DNA from: Chloracidobacterium sp.
GTDB lineage: Bacteria; Acidobacteriota; Blastocatellia; Pyrinomonadales; Pyrinomonadaceae
Direction: 5' to 3'
DNA: 64,000 bases
Assembly: GCA_016711345.1 (NCBI GenBank)
Contig: JADJTD010000001.1
Location: 2,108,001 to 2,172,000, forward strand
The notes under the pieces are model-generated. The model was not told where the DNA came from. It was given only the letters and a program-made list of their open reading frames with translations, and searched no databases. Positions 36,290-45,795 of the stretch are shown one piece after another. Made by a program: the position numbers and the translations under genes. The first letter of the stretch is position 1. The number at the start of each line of letters is the position of its first letter.

Positions 36290-36943
36290 TTGATCAAAGA
36301 TCTATTCAAATGTGACCACGCCGGACGGATGAAAGGCGACGAACGGCGCGAGCAGATATTGCAGACGGCCGTAAATCTCTTTTCACAACGCGGTTTTAAG
36401 GGCACGACGACGAAAGAGATCGCAAGAGCGGCGGGCGTTTCCGAGGCGATGGTCTTTCGCCATTTTGCTACCAAGGACGAGCTTTATGGAGCGATCCTCG
36501 ACAACAAAGCTTGCGCGGACGGCGTTCATAAATTTCCGTGGGAAGCGAATGAAACGCTCCAAGAAGCGATAAAGCAAAAGGACGATTTCGCCGTATTTTA
36601 CAACATTGCCATTGATGCAATGAATAAACACCAAGCGGACGAGGGCTTTATGCGGTTGCTGTTCTATTCCGCACTTGAAGAACATGTATTGGCTGAGCGT
36701 TTCTTTCACGATTTTATCGAAAGGGTTTATGAGTTTATCGGCGGTTATATTACCCAACGGCAACGTGACGGTGCGTTTCGAGAACTAAATCCACGCATCG
36801 CAGTCCGGGCATTTTTAGGAATGCTGATACATCACTCGCTTAACAACATTTTGTGGGATAAAAAGCGTGTCATTTTGAATATTTCCAACGAGGAAGCTGC
36901 GAAAAACTTTGCTGAGATACTGCTGAGGGGCATTCGGGCCTAG
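36290..36943 (+). CDS. TetR/AcrR-family repressor of the RND efflux operon
   Basis: 217 residues with a TTG start at 36290 preceded by AAAGGGG; an ATG at 36329 is an alternative. The N-terminal helix-turn-helix reads FSQRGFKGTTTKEIARAAGVS then EAMVFRHFATKDELY. The C-terminal part is the helical ligand-binding domain. Its stop is 19 bp before the adaptor gene of an RND pump, so it most likely represses itself and the pump through the palindrome at 36255-36270 and is released by a pump substrate. Confidence 0.93.
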   Translation: MIKDLFKCDHAGRMKGDERREQILQTAVNLFSQRGFKGTTTKEIARAAGVSEAMVFRHFATKDELYGAILDNKACADGVHKFPWEANETLQEAIKQKDDFAVFYNIAIDAMNKHQADEGFMRLLFYSALEEHVLAERFFHDFIERVYEFIGGYITQRQRDGAFRELNPRIAVRAFLGMLIHHSLNNILWDKKRVILNISNEEAAKNFAEILLRGIRA

Positions 36944-36962
36944 ACCCGGAAAGACAGTAAAC

Positions 36963-38270
36963 ATGAAGAGAAATCAACGAAAATTTCTTCCATTGGCCAT
37001 CATCACTTTGATGGCGGCGCTCATAATTTCGGGCTGCGGTTCGCGGACAAATTCGGCAAATGCGAATTCGGCAAACACACAGCCGACCATCGTCGATGTA
37101 ACAACGACACAGGCGGTTGTTGAGCAAATACCGACGTATTTCGAGGCGACGGGAAATCTCGCCAGCGACGCTCAGACAGATGTTGCACCAGCTGTTGCCG
37201 GCAAGATCCTTGAAGTTAATTTTGACGTCGGCAGCTTTGTGACAAAGGGCAGCGTGCTTGTACGGCTCGATCCGCGCGATGCTCAAATTCGGCTTGAGCA
37301 GGCTGAGGCACAGGTCGAACAGCAAAAAATGGCGGTCGAGCAGTCGATCGCGGCACTCAGACAGGCGCAGATCAGGCTCGGTTTGAAGGACGGCGAGAAG
37401 TTCGACATAGCGACCTTTTCACAGGTCAAATCCATCACCGCTCAGCTCGTCCTGGCGGAAAAGGAATTGACACGTGCCGAAAAACTTTTCAACTCCGGCG
37501 ATGTTTCTAAATCTTCGCTAGATCAACGGCGTTCGCAGCGTGACGCTTTGCTAGGGCAGCTTGACGAAGCTCGTTCGACGGCGGCAGTTGCGGTGAGGGC
37601 AATCAATTCGGCAGAGGCCGCGGTGGCAACGGCAAAATCCGGCGTTGCAACCGCCCAAACACAAGTCGAACAGGCACGAAAAGGCGTGACCGATACTGCC
37701 ATCTACGCACCGATCAGCGGCTATGTCTCAGAGCGTGTTGCCGACCCCGGCGAATACATCAGCCCGAGCGCTCCGAACACAAAGATCGCTACGATCTTAC
37801 GCACATCGCCGCTTCGATTAAAGATAGACGTTCCCGAGGCATCCATCGGCAAGGTCGCTGTCGGACAAGGCATCTCGCTTCAAACAAGCGCATATCCTGA
37901 CCGCAATTTCGCCGGAAAAGTCGCCCGCATTTTGCCGAATCTTAATGTTTCAGCCAGAACGTTGACGGTCGAAGCTGAGGTAGCAAACAGCGATGGCTTG
38001 CTCAAGCCCGGCCAATTTGCGGTCGTGCGGATCACTCAATCAAAACCCGAAAACGCGGTTATGATCCCGGTTTCAGCGGTGTTGGCCGATGGTGACGCAA
38101 ACAGCATTTTTGTCATCAAAGACGGAGCCGCACGTCAGATCTTCGTCCAAACAGGCCTTTTGGAAAATGGAATGATCCAAGTCAAATCAGGCGTAGCCGA
38201 AGGTGACATGATCGCAACAAGCAATCTGAACGCATTAACTGATGGTGTTCTTGTAAGGCAAACGAACTAG
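36963..38270 (+). CDS. RND efflux periplasmic adaptor lipoprotein
   Basis: 435 residues. Lipobox LIISGC at about residues 20-25 marks a lipid-anchored adaptor. A biotinyl-lipoyl half motif (VAPAVAGKILEVNFDVGSFV) is followed by a coiled-coil hairpin rich in Ala, Gln and Glu (about 105-235), the second lipoyl half (TAIYAPISGYVSERVADPGE-like), and beta-barrel and membrane-proximal domains. It links the inner-membrane pump to the TolC-type channel. Second gene of the operon. Confidence 0.95.
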   Translation: MKRNQRKFLPLAIITLMAALIISGCGSRTNSANANSANTQPTIVDVTTTQAVVEQIPTYFEATGNLASDAQTDVAPAVAGKILEVNFDVGSFVTKGSVLVRLDPRDAQIRLEQAEAQVEQQKMAVEQSIAALRQAQIRLGLKDGEKFDIATFSQVKSITAQLVLAEKELTRAEKLFNSGDVSKSSLDQRRSQRDALLGQLDEARSTAAVAVRAINSAEAAVATAKSGVATAQTQVEQARKGVTDTAIYAPISGYVSERVADPGEYISPSAPNTKIATILRTSPLRLKIDVPEASIGKVAVGQGISLQTSAYPDRNFAGKVARILPNLNVSARTLTVEAEVANSDGLLKPGQFAVVRITQSKPENAVMIPVSAVLADGDANSIFVIKDGAARQIFVQTGLLENGMIQVKSGVAEGDMIATSNLNALTDGVLVRQTN

Positions 38271-38282
38271 GGGTTAAGAAGT

Positions 38283-41200
38283 ATGCAATGGCTTGCTGAA
38301 GTTTGTGTAAAGCGACCCGTTTTCGCCACGATGTTGATCCTTTCGCTTGTGGTGGTCGGAGCATTTTCGTTTTTCAGCCTCGGAGTCGATCTGTTTCCAA
38401 AGATCGATTTCCCGACGATCACGATCACGGTCGTAAATCCGGGCGCTTCGCCGCAGGAAATAGAGACAGAAATTACGGATAAAATTGAGGAAGCCGTCAA
38501 TACAATCTCAGGTATAGATGAGCTGCGTTCAACTTCTATCGAAGGAATTTCTCAAGTATTTGTTGCCTTTGTTCTCGAAAAAGACGTTAACGTTGCGGCA
38601 CAGGAAGTCGAGAATCGAGTCCAGACAGTTATTCCAAATCTGCCAGAGACAGCAAAACAGCCTACGGTACAAAAGCTCGATACGGACGCCGCACCTGTTC
38701 TAAGGATCTCAATATCCGCACCGACATCGCTGCGAGAGGTTACCGAGATCGCAAAAGATAGGGTCAAGGAACGTATCGAATCCGTCAACGGCGTTGGCCA
38801 GATCACGATCATCGGCGGACAGGAACGGCAGATCAACGTTTGGGTCGACCCAGACAAAATGCGTTCTTACAACGTAACAGCCGCCGAAGTATCCGCCGCA
38901 TTGCGTATCCAGAATATGGAATTTCCCTCTGGCCGCATTGATGAGGGACAGACCGAAACGGCTATTCGTACAGTCGGAAAGATACAAAAACCAGAGCAGT
39001 TCGATGATGTCGTTGTCGCTACACGCGGCGGCTATCAGGTAAAGGTTAAAGATCTTGGCTACACAGAGGACGGCGGAGCAGAGGTTAGATCCGAGGCACG
39101 TTTAAATGGTCAGCCTGCGGTAACTCTGATCGTTTCAAAGCAATCGGGACAAAATACGGTCGCCGTAGCTCGTGAAATTAAATCGCGCCTAAAAGAAATT
39201 GAAACAACGCTTCCTAAAGGCTTTCAAATGCGTGTTATCGGCGACAACTCGATCTTTATCGAGAATTCACTGCATGCGATCGAGGAGCACCTAATAGTTG
39301 GCTCGATCCTCGCGTCGATCGTCGTTTTCTTTTTTCTGTGGAGTTTCCGCACGACATTTATTGCTGCATTGGCTATCCCGACATCCATCATCTCAACGTT
39401 TGCCCTCGTTTACGTAATGGGCTATACGCTCAATTCGATAACGATGCTTTCGCTTACCCTTATGGTCGGTATCGTTATCGATGATGCGATCGTGGTGCTT
39501 GAGAACATCTATCGGTTTGTCGAAGAAAAGGGAATGAACCCGTTTCAGGCCGCGATAGAAGGTACGCGCGAGATCGGCCTCGCGGTCCTCGCAACGACGC
39601 TTTCGCTGATGGCAGTTTTCGTGCCGATCGGATTTATGCAGGGCATCGTCGGCAAGTTTATGTCGTCGTTCGGCCTCACAGCATCTTTCGCGGTTGGTGT
39701 TTCGCTGATCGTGTCGTTTACGTTAACGCCGATGCTCGCTGCACGCCTAATTAAACCGAAAAAGGAAAAACCCGAGACTGACCTCGACAACATCAAGGTG
39801 GATCCCGAGCACGCGATCAAAAAGACCGACAGCCATTACACCGGCTGGTTTCGTAAGGTCGATGAAGTTTATGCGTGGATGCTGCGATTTTCGATGGGTC
39901 ATCGATGGGTCATCATCACGCTTGTTGTTCTCGTTTTCTTGAGTATCGTTCCGCTGTTTATGCTCGTAGGCAAAAACTTTTTGCCGGTCGATGACCAATC
40001 GCAGTTTGAGGTATCCGTCAGAACGCCGGAGGGAACAAGCCTATCATCCTCGTCACAGTCATTCGAGCGGATCGCTGCGGAAATTCGCAAAATGCCGGGC
40101 GTTACGGATACGCTTGCGACAGTCGGCGGCGGACAGCAGCAAGTTGTTAATGCAGGAACTATTTATGTGAAATTGAGCGACGTCGGAACGCGGGCTAAGT
40201 CACAGGAAATGATGATGGCCGAGGCTCGCGAGGTTCTCACAAAATTTCCGGAATTACGAACCAGCGTCCAGATCGTTCAGGCATTTTCCGGCGGCGGTTT
40301 TCGAAATGCCAACGTCCAATTCCTTATCTCCGGCCCGGACATCAAGGTCCTCGAGGAAACTTCGCTAAAGATCATGGCGAAAATGAAGACAATTCCTGAT
40401 GCCGTTGACGTTGATACGACGCTCATCTCAGGTAAGCCTGAATTGCAACTCGAGGTTGACCGCGACACTGCAGCAGACCTCGGCGTTAGAGTCGGCGATG
40501 TCTCGCAAGCTCTCAACACGCTCGTCGCGGGACAAGAGGCGACTACGTTCAACGCCGGCTCGGACCAGTACGATGTTTATGTTAGAGCGATCAATTCGTT
40601 TCGCACTAGTGAAGAAGGTTTGAAGCGAATGATCGTTCCCTCAGCCAAGCTCGGCTGGGTCACGCTTGATCGCGTCGTCAAGACCAAACCAGGAACCGGT
40701 CCGAGCGCGATCGACCGAACCAATAGACAAAAACAAGTGACGCTGCTCGCCAATACAAAACCGGGAGGCAGCGCTGCAAGCATCACCTCGGCGATCGACA
40801 GTTACGTAAAGGAACTTAAACTTCCGGCTGGTTACTATACGGGCTACGTTGGACAGTCGAAGGAAATGGGCAAGGCCGGTTTTTACTTTTTGCTCGCGTT
40901 TATGCTGTCTTTTATTTTCATGTATATCGTTCTGGCCGCACAGTTCGAATCGTTCATCCATCCGGTGACGATCCTGCTGACGCTGCCGCTTTCGATACCA
41001 TTCGGCATCTTCAGCCTTTTGGTGATGGGCCAGACAGTTAACATCTTTTCGGGCCTCGGTTTGTTGCTGCTCTTCGGCGTGGTTAAAAAGAACGCAATTT
41101 TGCAGATCGACCATACAAATCACCTGCGTTCACAGGGCATGAATCGATACGACGCGATCATCCAGGCAAATCGCGACCGTTTGCGACCGATCTTGATGAC

Positions 41201-41474
41201 GACTATCGCTCTTGTGGCAGGCATGATACCGCTTGTCGTTTCGACCGGTGCAGGATCGGGAACCAATCGCTCTATCGGCGTTCTGGTGGTTGGTGGACAG
41301 ACGTTGTGTTTGCTGCTGACATTGCTTGCCGTGCCGGTGTTTTATTCGATATTCGATGATCTTGCGGAATTGCGGCTGTTCAGATACGTCAACCGCTTTG
41401 CAGCTTGGCTGTTCGGCGGAGCCAAACGCCGGTTGTCGCGAGCAACAACCTCGATTTTTACCAAACAACAATAG
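38283..41474 (+). CDS. RND efflux permease, HAE1 family
   Basis: 1063 residues, normal length for the family. It starts MQWLAEVCVKRPVFATM with the first membrane helix, followed by a large periplasmic loop, helices 2-6, a second periplasmic loop and helices 8-12. The proton-relay helix carries VGIVIDDAIVVLENIYR with adjacent aspartates. The C-terminal half has GLLLLFGVVKKNAILQIDH. It is a proton-driven exporter of hydrophobic compounds or drugs; the substrate is not deducible. Starts 12 bp after the adaptor gene. Confidence 0.97.
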   Translation: MQWLAEVCVKRPVFATMLILSLVVVGAFSFFSLGVDLFPKIDFPTITITVVNPGASPQEIETEITDKIEEAVNTISGIDELRSTSIEGISQVFVAFVLEKDVNVAAQEVENRVQTVIPNLPETAKQPTVQKLDTDAAPVLRISISAPTSLREVTEIAKDRVKERIESVNGVGQITIIGGQERQINVWVDPDKMRSYNVTAAEVSAALRIQNMEFPSGRIDEGQTETAIRTVGKIQKPEQFDDVVVATRGGYQVKVKDLGYTEDGGAEVRSEARLNGQPAVTLIVSKQSGQNTVAVAREIKSRLKEIETTLPKGFQMRVIGDNSIFIENSLHAIEEHLIVGSILASIVVFFFLWSFRTTFIAALAIPTSIISTFALVYVMGYTLNSITMLSLTLMVGIVIDDAIVVLENIYRFVEEKGMNPFQAAIEGTREIGLAVLATTLSLMAVFVPIGFMQGIVGKFMSSFGLTASFAVGVSLIVSFTLTPMLAARLIKPKKEKPETDLDNIKVDPEHAIKKTDSHYTGWFRKVDEVYAWMLRFSMGHRWVIITLVVLVFLSIVPLFMLVGKNFLPVDDQSQFEVSVRTPEGTSLSSSSQSFERIAAEIRKMPGVTDTLATVGGGQQQVVNAGTIYVKLSDVGTRAKSQEMMMAEAREVLTKFPELRTSVQIVQAFSGGGFRNANVQFLISGPDIKVLEETSLKIMAKMKTIPDAVDVDTTLISGKPELQLEVDRDTAADLGVRVGDVSQALNTLVAGQEATTFNAGSDQYDVYVRAINSFRTSEEGLKRMIVPSAKLGWVTLDRVVKTKPGTGPSAIDRTNRQKQVTLLANTKPGGSAASITSAIDSYVKELKLPAGYYTGYVGQSKEMGKAGFYFLLAFMLSFIFMYIVLAAQFESFIHPVTILLTLPLSIPFGIFSLLVMGQTVNIFSGLGLLLLFGVVKKNAILQIDHTNHLRSQGMNRYDAIIQANRDRLRPILMTTIALVAGMIPLVVSTGAGSGTNRSIGVLVVGGQTLCLLLTLLAVPVFYSIFDDLAELRLFRYVNRFAAWLFGGAKRRLSRATTSIFTKQQ

Positions 41475-41490
41475 GCCGACCCAAATCAAT

Positions 41491-43239
41491 ATGCACCGGC
41501 ATTTATATATTTTTGTATTTTTAGTGTTCGCCGTGACGGCAACGCAGCCCTTGGCCCAAGCCCCGTCACCAACTTCCGTCGTCGACGCTCAAAACGTTGC
41601 CCCCGAAGATATTAGAGGTGTTCCTGCGATCGCTGTTGACTACCGCTCTAACATCCGAACCCTGCCGGATTTAGGCCGTGTCGGCGTGGACATGACCGAC
41701 CAAAAATCGCTCACCTTAAATGAGGCACTGGCACTCGCTTTAGAAAACAATCTCGATATCGAAGTAACGCGGAAGAATGTTCGTATCGCCAAATATGATC
41801 TCGATGGAGCCCGCGGCGTTTTTCAGCCCAGGCTCGCCGGGCAATCATATTATGAGAGCTCTGCATTGCCAAATATCAACTTTTTCTCGCCGACGACGAG
41901 ATTGACTAACGGCGATTCGTTCATCGGAAACTCCGGAATACAAGCATATATCCCCAAATTCGGAACGTCTTACAGCGTCACGATGAATAATCAGCGGTTT
42001 ACAACTGATAATCCACTTACGGTTATCAGCCCCCAATACAACTCAAGCCTTTCATTCAATCTCACACAGCCATTGTTTCGCGGACGAAAATTCGATCAAG
42101 GGCGTCGGGCAATAGAGATTGCGAAGCGAAATATTTCGTTGACCGACACGCAATTCAAGCAGCGTTCTATCGAGGTGGTCGCAAATGTACAGCGGGCATA
42201 TTGGGACCTGACATACGCACTTCGGAATCTACAGGTACAGCGTGACTCCGTGCGGGACGCAAAGAGCCAACTCGAACATAACCGTAGGCTGGTCGATGAG
42301 GGCCAATTGGCTCCGATCGACATCGTCGCGGCGGAGACGCAGGTTGCGAATTTTGAACAGGCTGTTTACGACGCTCTGAACGGCGTCAACCTAGCCGAAA
42401 ACAGTCTTAAGAACCTGATCTCACCAGATCGTAACAACCCCATCTGGAGCGAATCGCTCACTCCGGTCGATCCTGTCGAACTATCAGTGCCTATCACGAC
42501 ATTAACCGAAGCTATCGATACGGCTATACAAAACCGGCCTGAGTTAGAGATAAACAAGACTCAAAAAGAGATTAACGCGATCGATCAGCGATTTTTCCGC
42601 GAACAGAAAAAGCCGCAGATCGACCTTATCGCAAGCTACTCGTCGAGCGGTGTCGGCGGCAGCCTTAACCCAAATTCTTCTAATCCCTTGCTTCGTGGTT
42701 GTGCTGAGGACCCGACGACGCCGGAATGCGTTGCGGCCGCACAGGCGCTTCAGGCGTTGCTCCAAAATGTGGGGGGCGGCGGAACGGCGGTCTCTGATAT
42801 ATTTAGGAACAAATATCCGACCTACCGTGTCGGGCTGCAATTTAACATCCCGCTCTTTGGCGACAAATCTTCGCGTGCACAATACGGAAGGTCGCTCGTC
42901 GAGGGTGAACGCCTTGAAACGCAGCGTGAGCAGGCCGAGCAAACCATACAAGTCGAGGTGCGAAATGCCCTGCAGGCGATCAGAACAAGCGAAGGGCGTC
43001 TAAGAGCTGCTGCCGTGGCCCGCGAAAATACAGCCAAGCAATACGAATCAGAACAGCGTAAGCTCGACTCAGGACAGTCCGACATTTACAAAGTTCTCGA
43101 ACGCCAGACAGCACTTGCCGCTGCAAAAAGCAATGAGCTAAAAGCCCGGACCGATTTGAATAAAGCTATTGCCGATCTTCAGCGGGCAACCGGTAACTCA
43201 CTGAGAGCAAACAATATCGAGCCTAAATTGGAAAAATGA
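41491..43239 (+). CDS. TolC-family outer membrane efflux channel
   Basis: 582 residues. ATG at 41491 is chosen because it begins a signal peptide (LYIFVFLVFAVTATQPLAQA); the frame is open further upstream, within the permease gene. Two OEP repeats are visible: LNEALALALENNLDIEVTRKN-like at about 75 and TEAIDTAIQNRPELEINKT at about 340, each followed by long helical hairpin sequence. It forms the outer-membrane duct of the tripartite pump. Its stop overlaps the next start by 4 bp. Confidence 0.94.
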   Translation: MHRHLYIFVFLVFAVTATQPLAQAPSPTSVVDAQNVAPEDIRGVPAIAVDYRSNIRTLPDLGRVGVDMTDQKSLTLNEALALALENNLDIEVTRKNVRIAKYDLDGARGVFQPRLAGQSYYESSALPNINFFSPTTRLTNGDSFIGNSGIQAYIPKFGTSYSVTMNNQRFTTDNPLTVISPQYNSSLSFNLTQPLFRGRKFDQGRRAIEIAKRNISLTDTQFKQRSIEVVANVQRAYWDLTYALRNLQVQRDSVRDAKSQLEHNRRLVDEGQLAPIDIVAAETQVANFEQAVYDALNGVNLAENSLKNLISPDRNNPIWSESLTPVDPVELSVPITTLTEAIDTAIQNRPELEINKTQKEINAIDQRFFREQKKPQIDLIASYSSSGVGGSLNPNSSNPLLRGCAEDPTTPECVAAAQALQALLQNVGGGGTAVSDIFRNKYPTYRVGLQFNIPLFGDKSSRAQYGRSLVEGERLETQREQAEQTIQVEVRNALQAIRTSEGRLRAAAVARENTAKQYESEQRKLDSGQSDIYKVLERQTALAAAKSNELKARTDLNKAIADLQRATGNSLRANNIEPKLEK

Positions 43240-44222
43240 AGGCAGTTTATATTACGCAATTTGGCGGATTGGAGAATCTAGAGATCCGCGAGGTGCCCGA
43301 TCCTCCTTCACCAAAAGCAAATCAGGTCCGCGTCCGCGTTCGTGCGGCTGGATTGAATCGGGCAGATCTACTGCAGGTTCGCGGTGCTTATCCTCCGCCA
43401 CCTGGTTATTCGCCAAACATTCCGGGTCTTGAGTATGCCGGAGAAGTTGCCGCCATCGGCGATGACGTAAAAACATGGTCGGTCGGTGATCGCGTTTTTG
43501 GAATTGCTGCTGGCGAAGCACAGGCAGAGTTTTTACTAACAGATCAGAGTTTGTTGGCTCCCATTCACGCTGATCTGGGTTTTGCCGAAGTCGCTGCCGT
43601 CCCCGAAGCGTTTATTACAGCGCACGATGCTATCTTTACGCTTGGCGATCTCAAACAAAGCGAAACCTTGCTCATTCACGCAGTTGGTTCCGGCGTCGGC
43701 CTCGCGGCGTTACAGCTTGCAAAGGCAAAAGGCTCTTTTGTGATCGGTACTTCGCGCACTTCGGATAAGCTGGATCAGTGTCGCAAATTTGGTCTTGATG
43801 AGGCGATAGCAACAGGCGAGAAAATAGATTTTGCCGAAAATGTTAAAGAACTGACCAATGGCAAAGGCGTCGATGTAATACTTGACCTGGTCGGCGCAGC
43901 ATATTTTCAGCAGAATTTGGCGAGTATGGCCGTAAAAGGCCGATTGGTGTTGGTTGGCCTGACATCGGGAGCAAAGGCTGAGTTCAATCTCGGTATGGCT
44001 TTGCAAAAGCGCCTGAGAATTATCGGAACGGTGCTTCGGTCCCGCACCAGCGAAGAAAAGGCTGAAGCGGTAACTAAGTTTGCTGATGAGGTCATCCCGT
44101 TGTTTGAAAATGGCTCGGTAAAACCTAATTTAGATCGCGTCTATTCTTTTGTGGAAGTTCAAGAGGCATACAAGTATCTAGAGTCTAACAGGAGCTTTGG
44201 CAAAGTCGTGCTTGAATTTTAG
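43236..44222 (+). CDS. NAD(P)H-quinone oxidoreductase, MDR family (PIG3-like)
   Basis: 328 residues. A GroES-like N-terminal domain has AAGLNRADLLQVRGAYPPPPG, diagnostic of the quinone oxidoreductase branch, and NIPGLEYAGEV. The Rossmann domain has GSGVGLAALQLAKAKG for the cofactor phosphate. The zinc-binding cysteines of true alcohol dehydrogenases are absent. It reduces quinones or conjugated ketones with NADPH. Start overlaps the TolC-family gene by 4 bp (ATGA), so it is translationally coupled to an efflux operon, consistent with detoxification of redox-active compounds. Confidence 0.94.
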   Translation: MKAVYITQFGGLENLEIREVPDPPSPKANQVRVRVRAAGLNRADLLQVRGAYPPPPGYSPNIPGLEYAGEVAAIGDDVKTWSVGDRVFGIAAGEAQAEFLLTDQSLLAPIHADLGFAEVAAVPEAFITAHDAIFTLGDLKQSETLLIHAVGSGVGLAALQLAKAKGSFVIGTSRTSDKLDQCRKFGLDEAIATGEKIDFAENVKELTNGKGVDVILDLVGAAYFQQNLASMAVKGRLVLVGLTSGAKAEFNLGMALQKRLRIIGTVLRSRTSEEKAEAVTKFADEVIPLFENGSVKPNLDRVYSFVEVQEAYKYLESNRSFGKVVLEF

Positions 44223-44273
44223 TCGTGTAAATTCATACCGTTCTGCCGTCTTCTGCTAGAATGTTAGGTCGGT

Positions 44274-45344
44274 ATGTTTTACAGAGAAACTATCTTCATC
44301 ACCGGTTTCCCCGGTTTTATTGCCAGCCGTCTTGTGGAAACCCTCGTCGGCAGCGAAACTCAATTTTATTTACTCGTCCAACCGCAGTTTGTTGAAAAGG
44401 CGATGATCGAGATCGAGCAGATTGCTGAGATCACTGACGTTCCGCTGGACAGTTTTGTACTTGTAGAGGGCGATATTACTCAGCCTGACCTGGGCATTTC
44501 AGAAGAAGACCTCGAAACGATCCGTTTCGAAACGACGGATATTTATCATCTTGCCGCCGCCTACGATCTTTCGGTGTCAAAACATGCCGCTTATGACGTA
44601 AATTTGATGGGCACCAAAAACGTCAATAATTTCGCCCTCACGGTAAAACATCTGCGCCGGTACAATTATGTTTCGACTTGCTACGTTGCCGGTAAACGCG
44701 AGGGCGTCATTCTCGAAAACGAGCTTGAACATGAAGCAGGCTTTCGCAATTTTTACGAAGAGACAAAATTCCTGGCCGAGGTTGAAGTTGAGAAACTGAA
44801 GCGTCATCTGCCTGTAACGATCTATCGCCCGTCGGTCGTCGTTGGTGACTCACTAACCGGCGAGACGGCAAAATATGACGGCATTTATTATCTAATAAAT
44901 TATTTGCGCCGTGCTCCGTGGCTCTTTCGCGTTCTCAATGTCGGCAACCCAAAGGTCAGGTTAAATCTTGTGCCTGTCGATTTTGTGGTCGATGGTTTAG
45001 CGGCACTTGGGCGAGATAAACGTGCGATTGGAAAGACTTTGGCGTTTGCCGACCCAAATCCTCTTACGACCGATGAGCTTTTTGACACGATAGCCAGAGA
45101 AATGACCGGACGAAAGTCCGAATTCAAACTGCCAAAACAAGTCGCCGAGTGGTTCCTTCATACCGGCATCTCACCCGCTATTACCGGCCTGCCGCATCAC
45201 GGCGTGCCGTATTTCTTTATCTCACAGACCTACGACACTGCCGTCGCCGACGAACTGCTGCTCTCGCACGACCTGGTCTGTCCGCGTTTTACAAATTACG
45301 TCGGTAACCTACTCGATTTTGTCGAAGAAAATCCAAAACTCTGA
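44274..45344 (+). CDS. Extended SDR / fatty acyl reductase-like oxidoreductase
   Basis: 356 residues. An N-terminal Rossmann motif FITGFPGFIASRLV, a variant of TGxxGxxG, is followed by an NAD-binding thioester-reductase-like (Male sterility) domain. The catalytic Tyr-x3-Lys is in FYEETKFLAE, with IYRPSVVVGDSLTG downstream, as in NAD_binding_4 proteins. Candidate activities are reduction of a CoA- or carrier-linked acyl group, or sugar epimerisation; the former fits better. TAGAAT at 44257-44262 lies 11 bases before the ATG, with no ribosome-binding site. Separate transcription unit after the efflux operon. Confidence 0.87.
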   Translation: MFYRETIFITGFPGFIASRLVETLVGSETQFYLLVQPQFVEKAMIEIEQIAEITDVPLDSFVLVEGDITQPDLGISEEDLETIRFETTDIYHLAAAYDLSVSKHAAYDVNLMGTKNVNNFALTVKHLRRYNYVSTCYVAGKREGVILENELEHEAGFRNFYEETKFLAEVEVEKLKRHLPVTIYRPSVVVGDSLTGETAKYDGIYYLINYLRRAPWLFRVLNVGNPKVRLNLVPVDFVVDGLAALGRDKRAIGKTLAFADPNPLTTDELFDTIAREMTGRKSEFKLPKQVAEWFLHTGISPAITGLPHHGVPYFFISQTYDTAVADELLLSHDLVCPRFTNYVGNLLDFVEENPKL

Positions 45345-45795
45345 AGTTGCCGGAAGCAGGAAATCGTGTTGCACAGATAAAATCTCAAACCTATTACGCA
45401 AAGTTTCGTATAATCATTGTGATCTGTGTTTATGAGCGGGTCAGGATATTTGAAAGACAAGTGATCTGCCTCTAAATTCACCGGGTTGCATTTCGGCGAC
45501 ATTTTAGAAACACGTCTTTACGGATCTTGTAAGATCAATATTTACAAAGTTTAAGGCGTCTATGCACGTTGTAGATTATCACAATGTGGACGAAAAACTT
45601 TTTTTCAAAAATCATGGAACGCGGGCAGAATACGACGGTAACTGTATTATGCACAACATTTACAGCGTTCCACATAGATGTGGAACGGTGTGGAACGATG
45701 GAACGGCGTTTTGGATGAAAGAACGGTGGGACAGTTTCAACACTCGGGTTGTCGGGGGCATACTTAGCGAGGGGCTTGTGCATCAAACTTTTACA
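45345..45795. other. 451-bp intergenic region with GTGGAACG repeat element
   Basis: No gene is supported. It contains TATAAT near 45410, a GATCTT/AAGATC hairpin near 45530, and from 45640 the words ACAACATTTACA, CGTTCCACAT/ATGTGGAACG and GGTGGGACAG that also occur at 9635-9925. The open frame through this region (from 45562) has no domain and lacks signal-like sequence before 45796. Confidence 0.6.
45666..45706. repeat. GTGGAACG repeat element, copy 2
   Basis: CGTTCCACAT (45666-45675) and ATGTGGAACG (45678-45687) form a perfect 10-bp inverted repeat, followed by direct copies TGTGGAACGATGGAACGG. Organisation matches copy 1 at 9735-9769; a TGGGACAG word follows in both regions. Confidence 0.7.

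Noticed and set aside
41326..41490. Extended start of the TolC-family gene inside the permease gene
   Set aside because: A proper signal peptide starts at 41491; the upstream part is a second frame of the permease coding sequence.
45562..45795. N-terminal extension of the VWA protein
   Set aside because: The extension crosses the repeat element and places 78 residues before a clear signal peptide starting at 45796.
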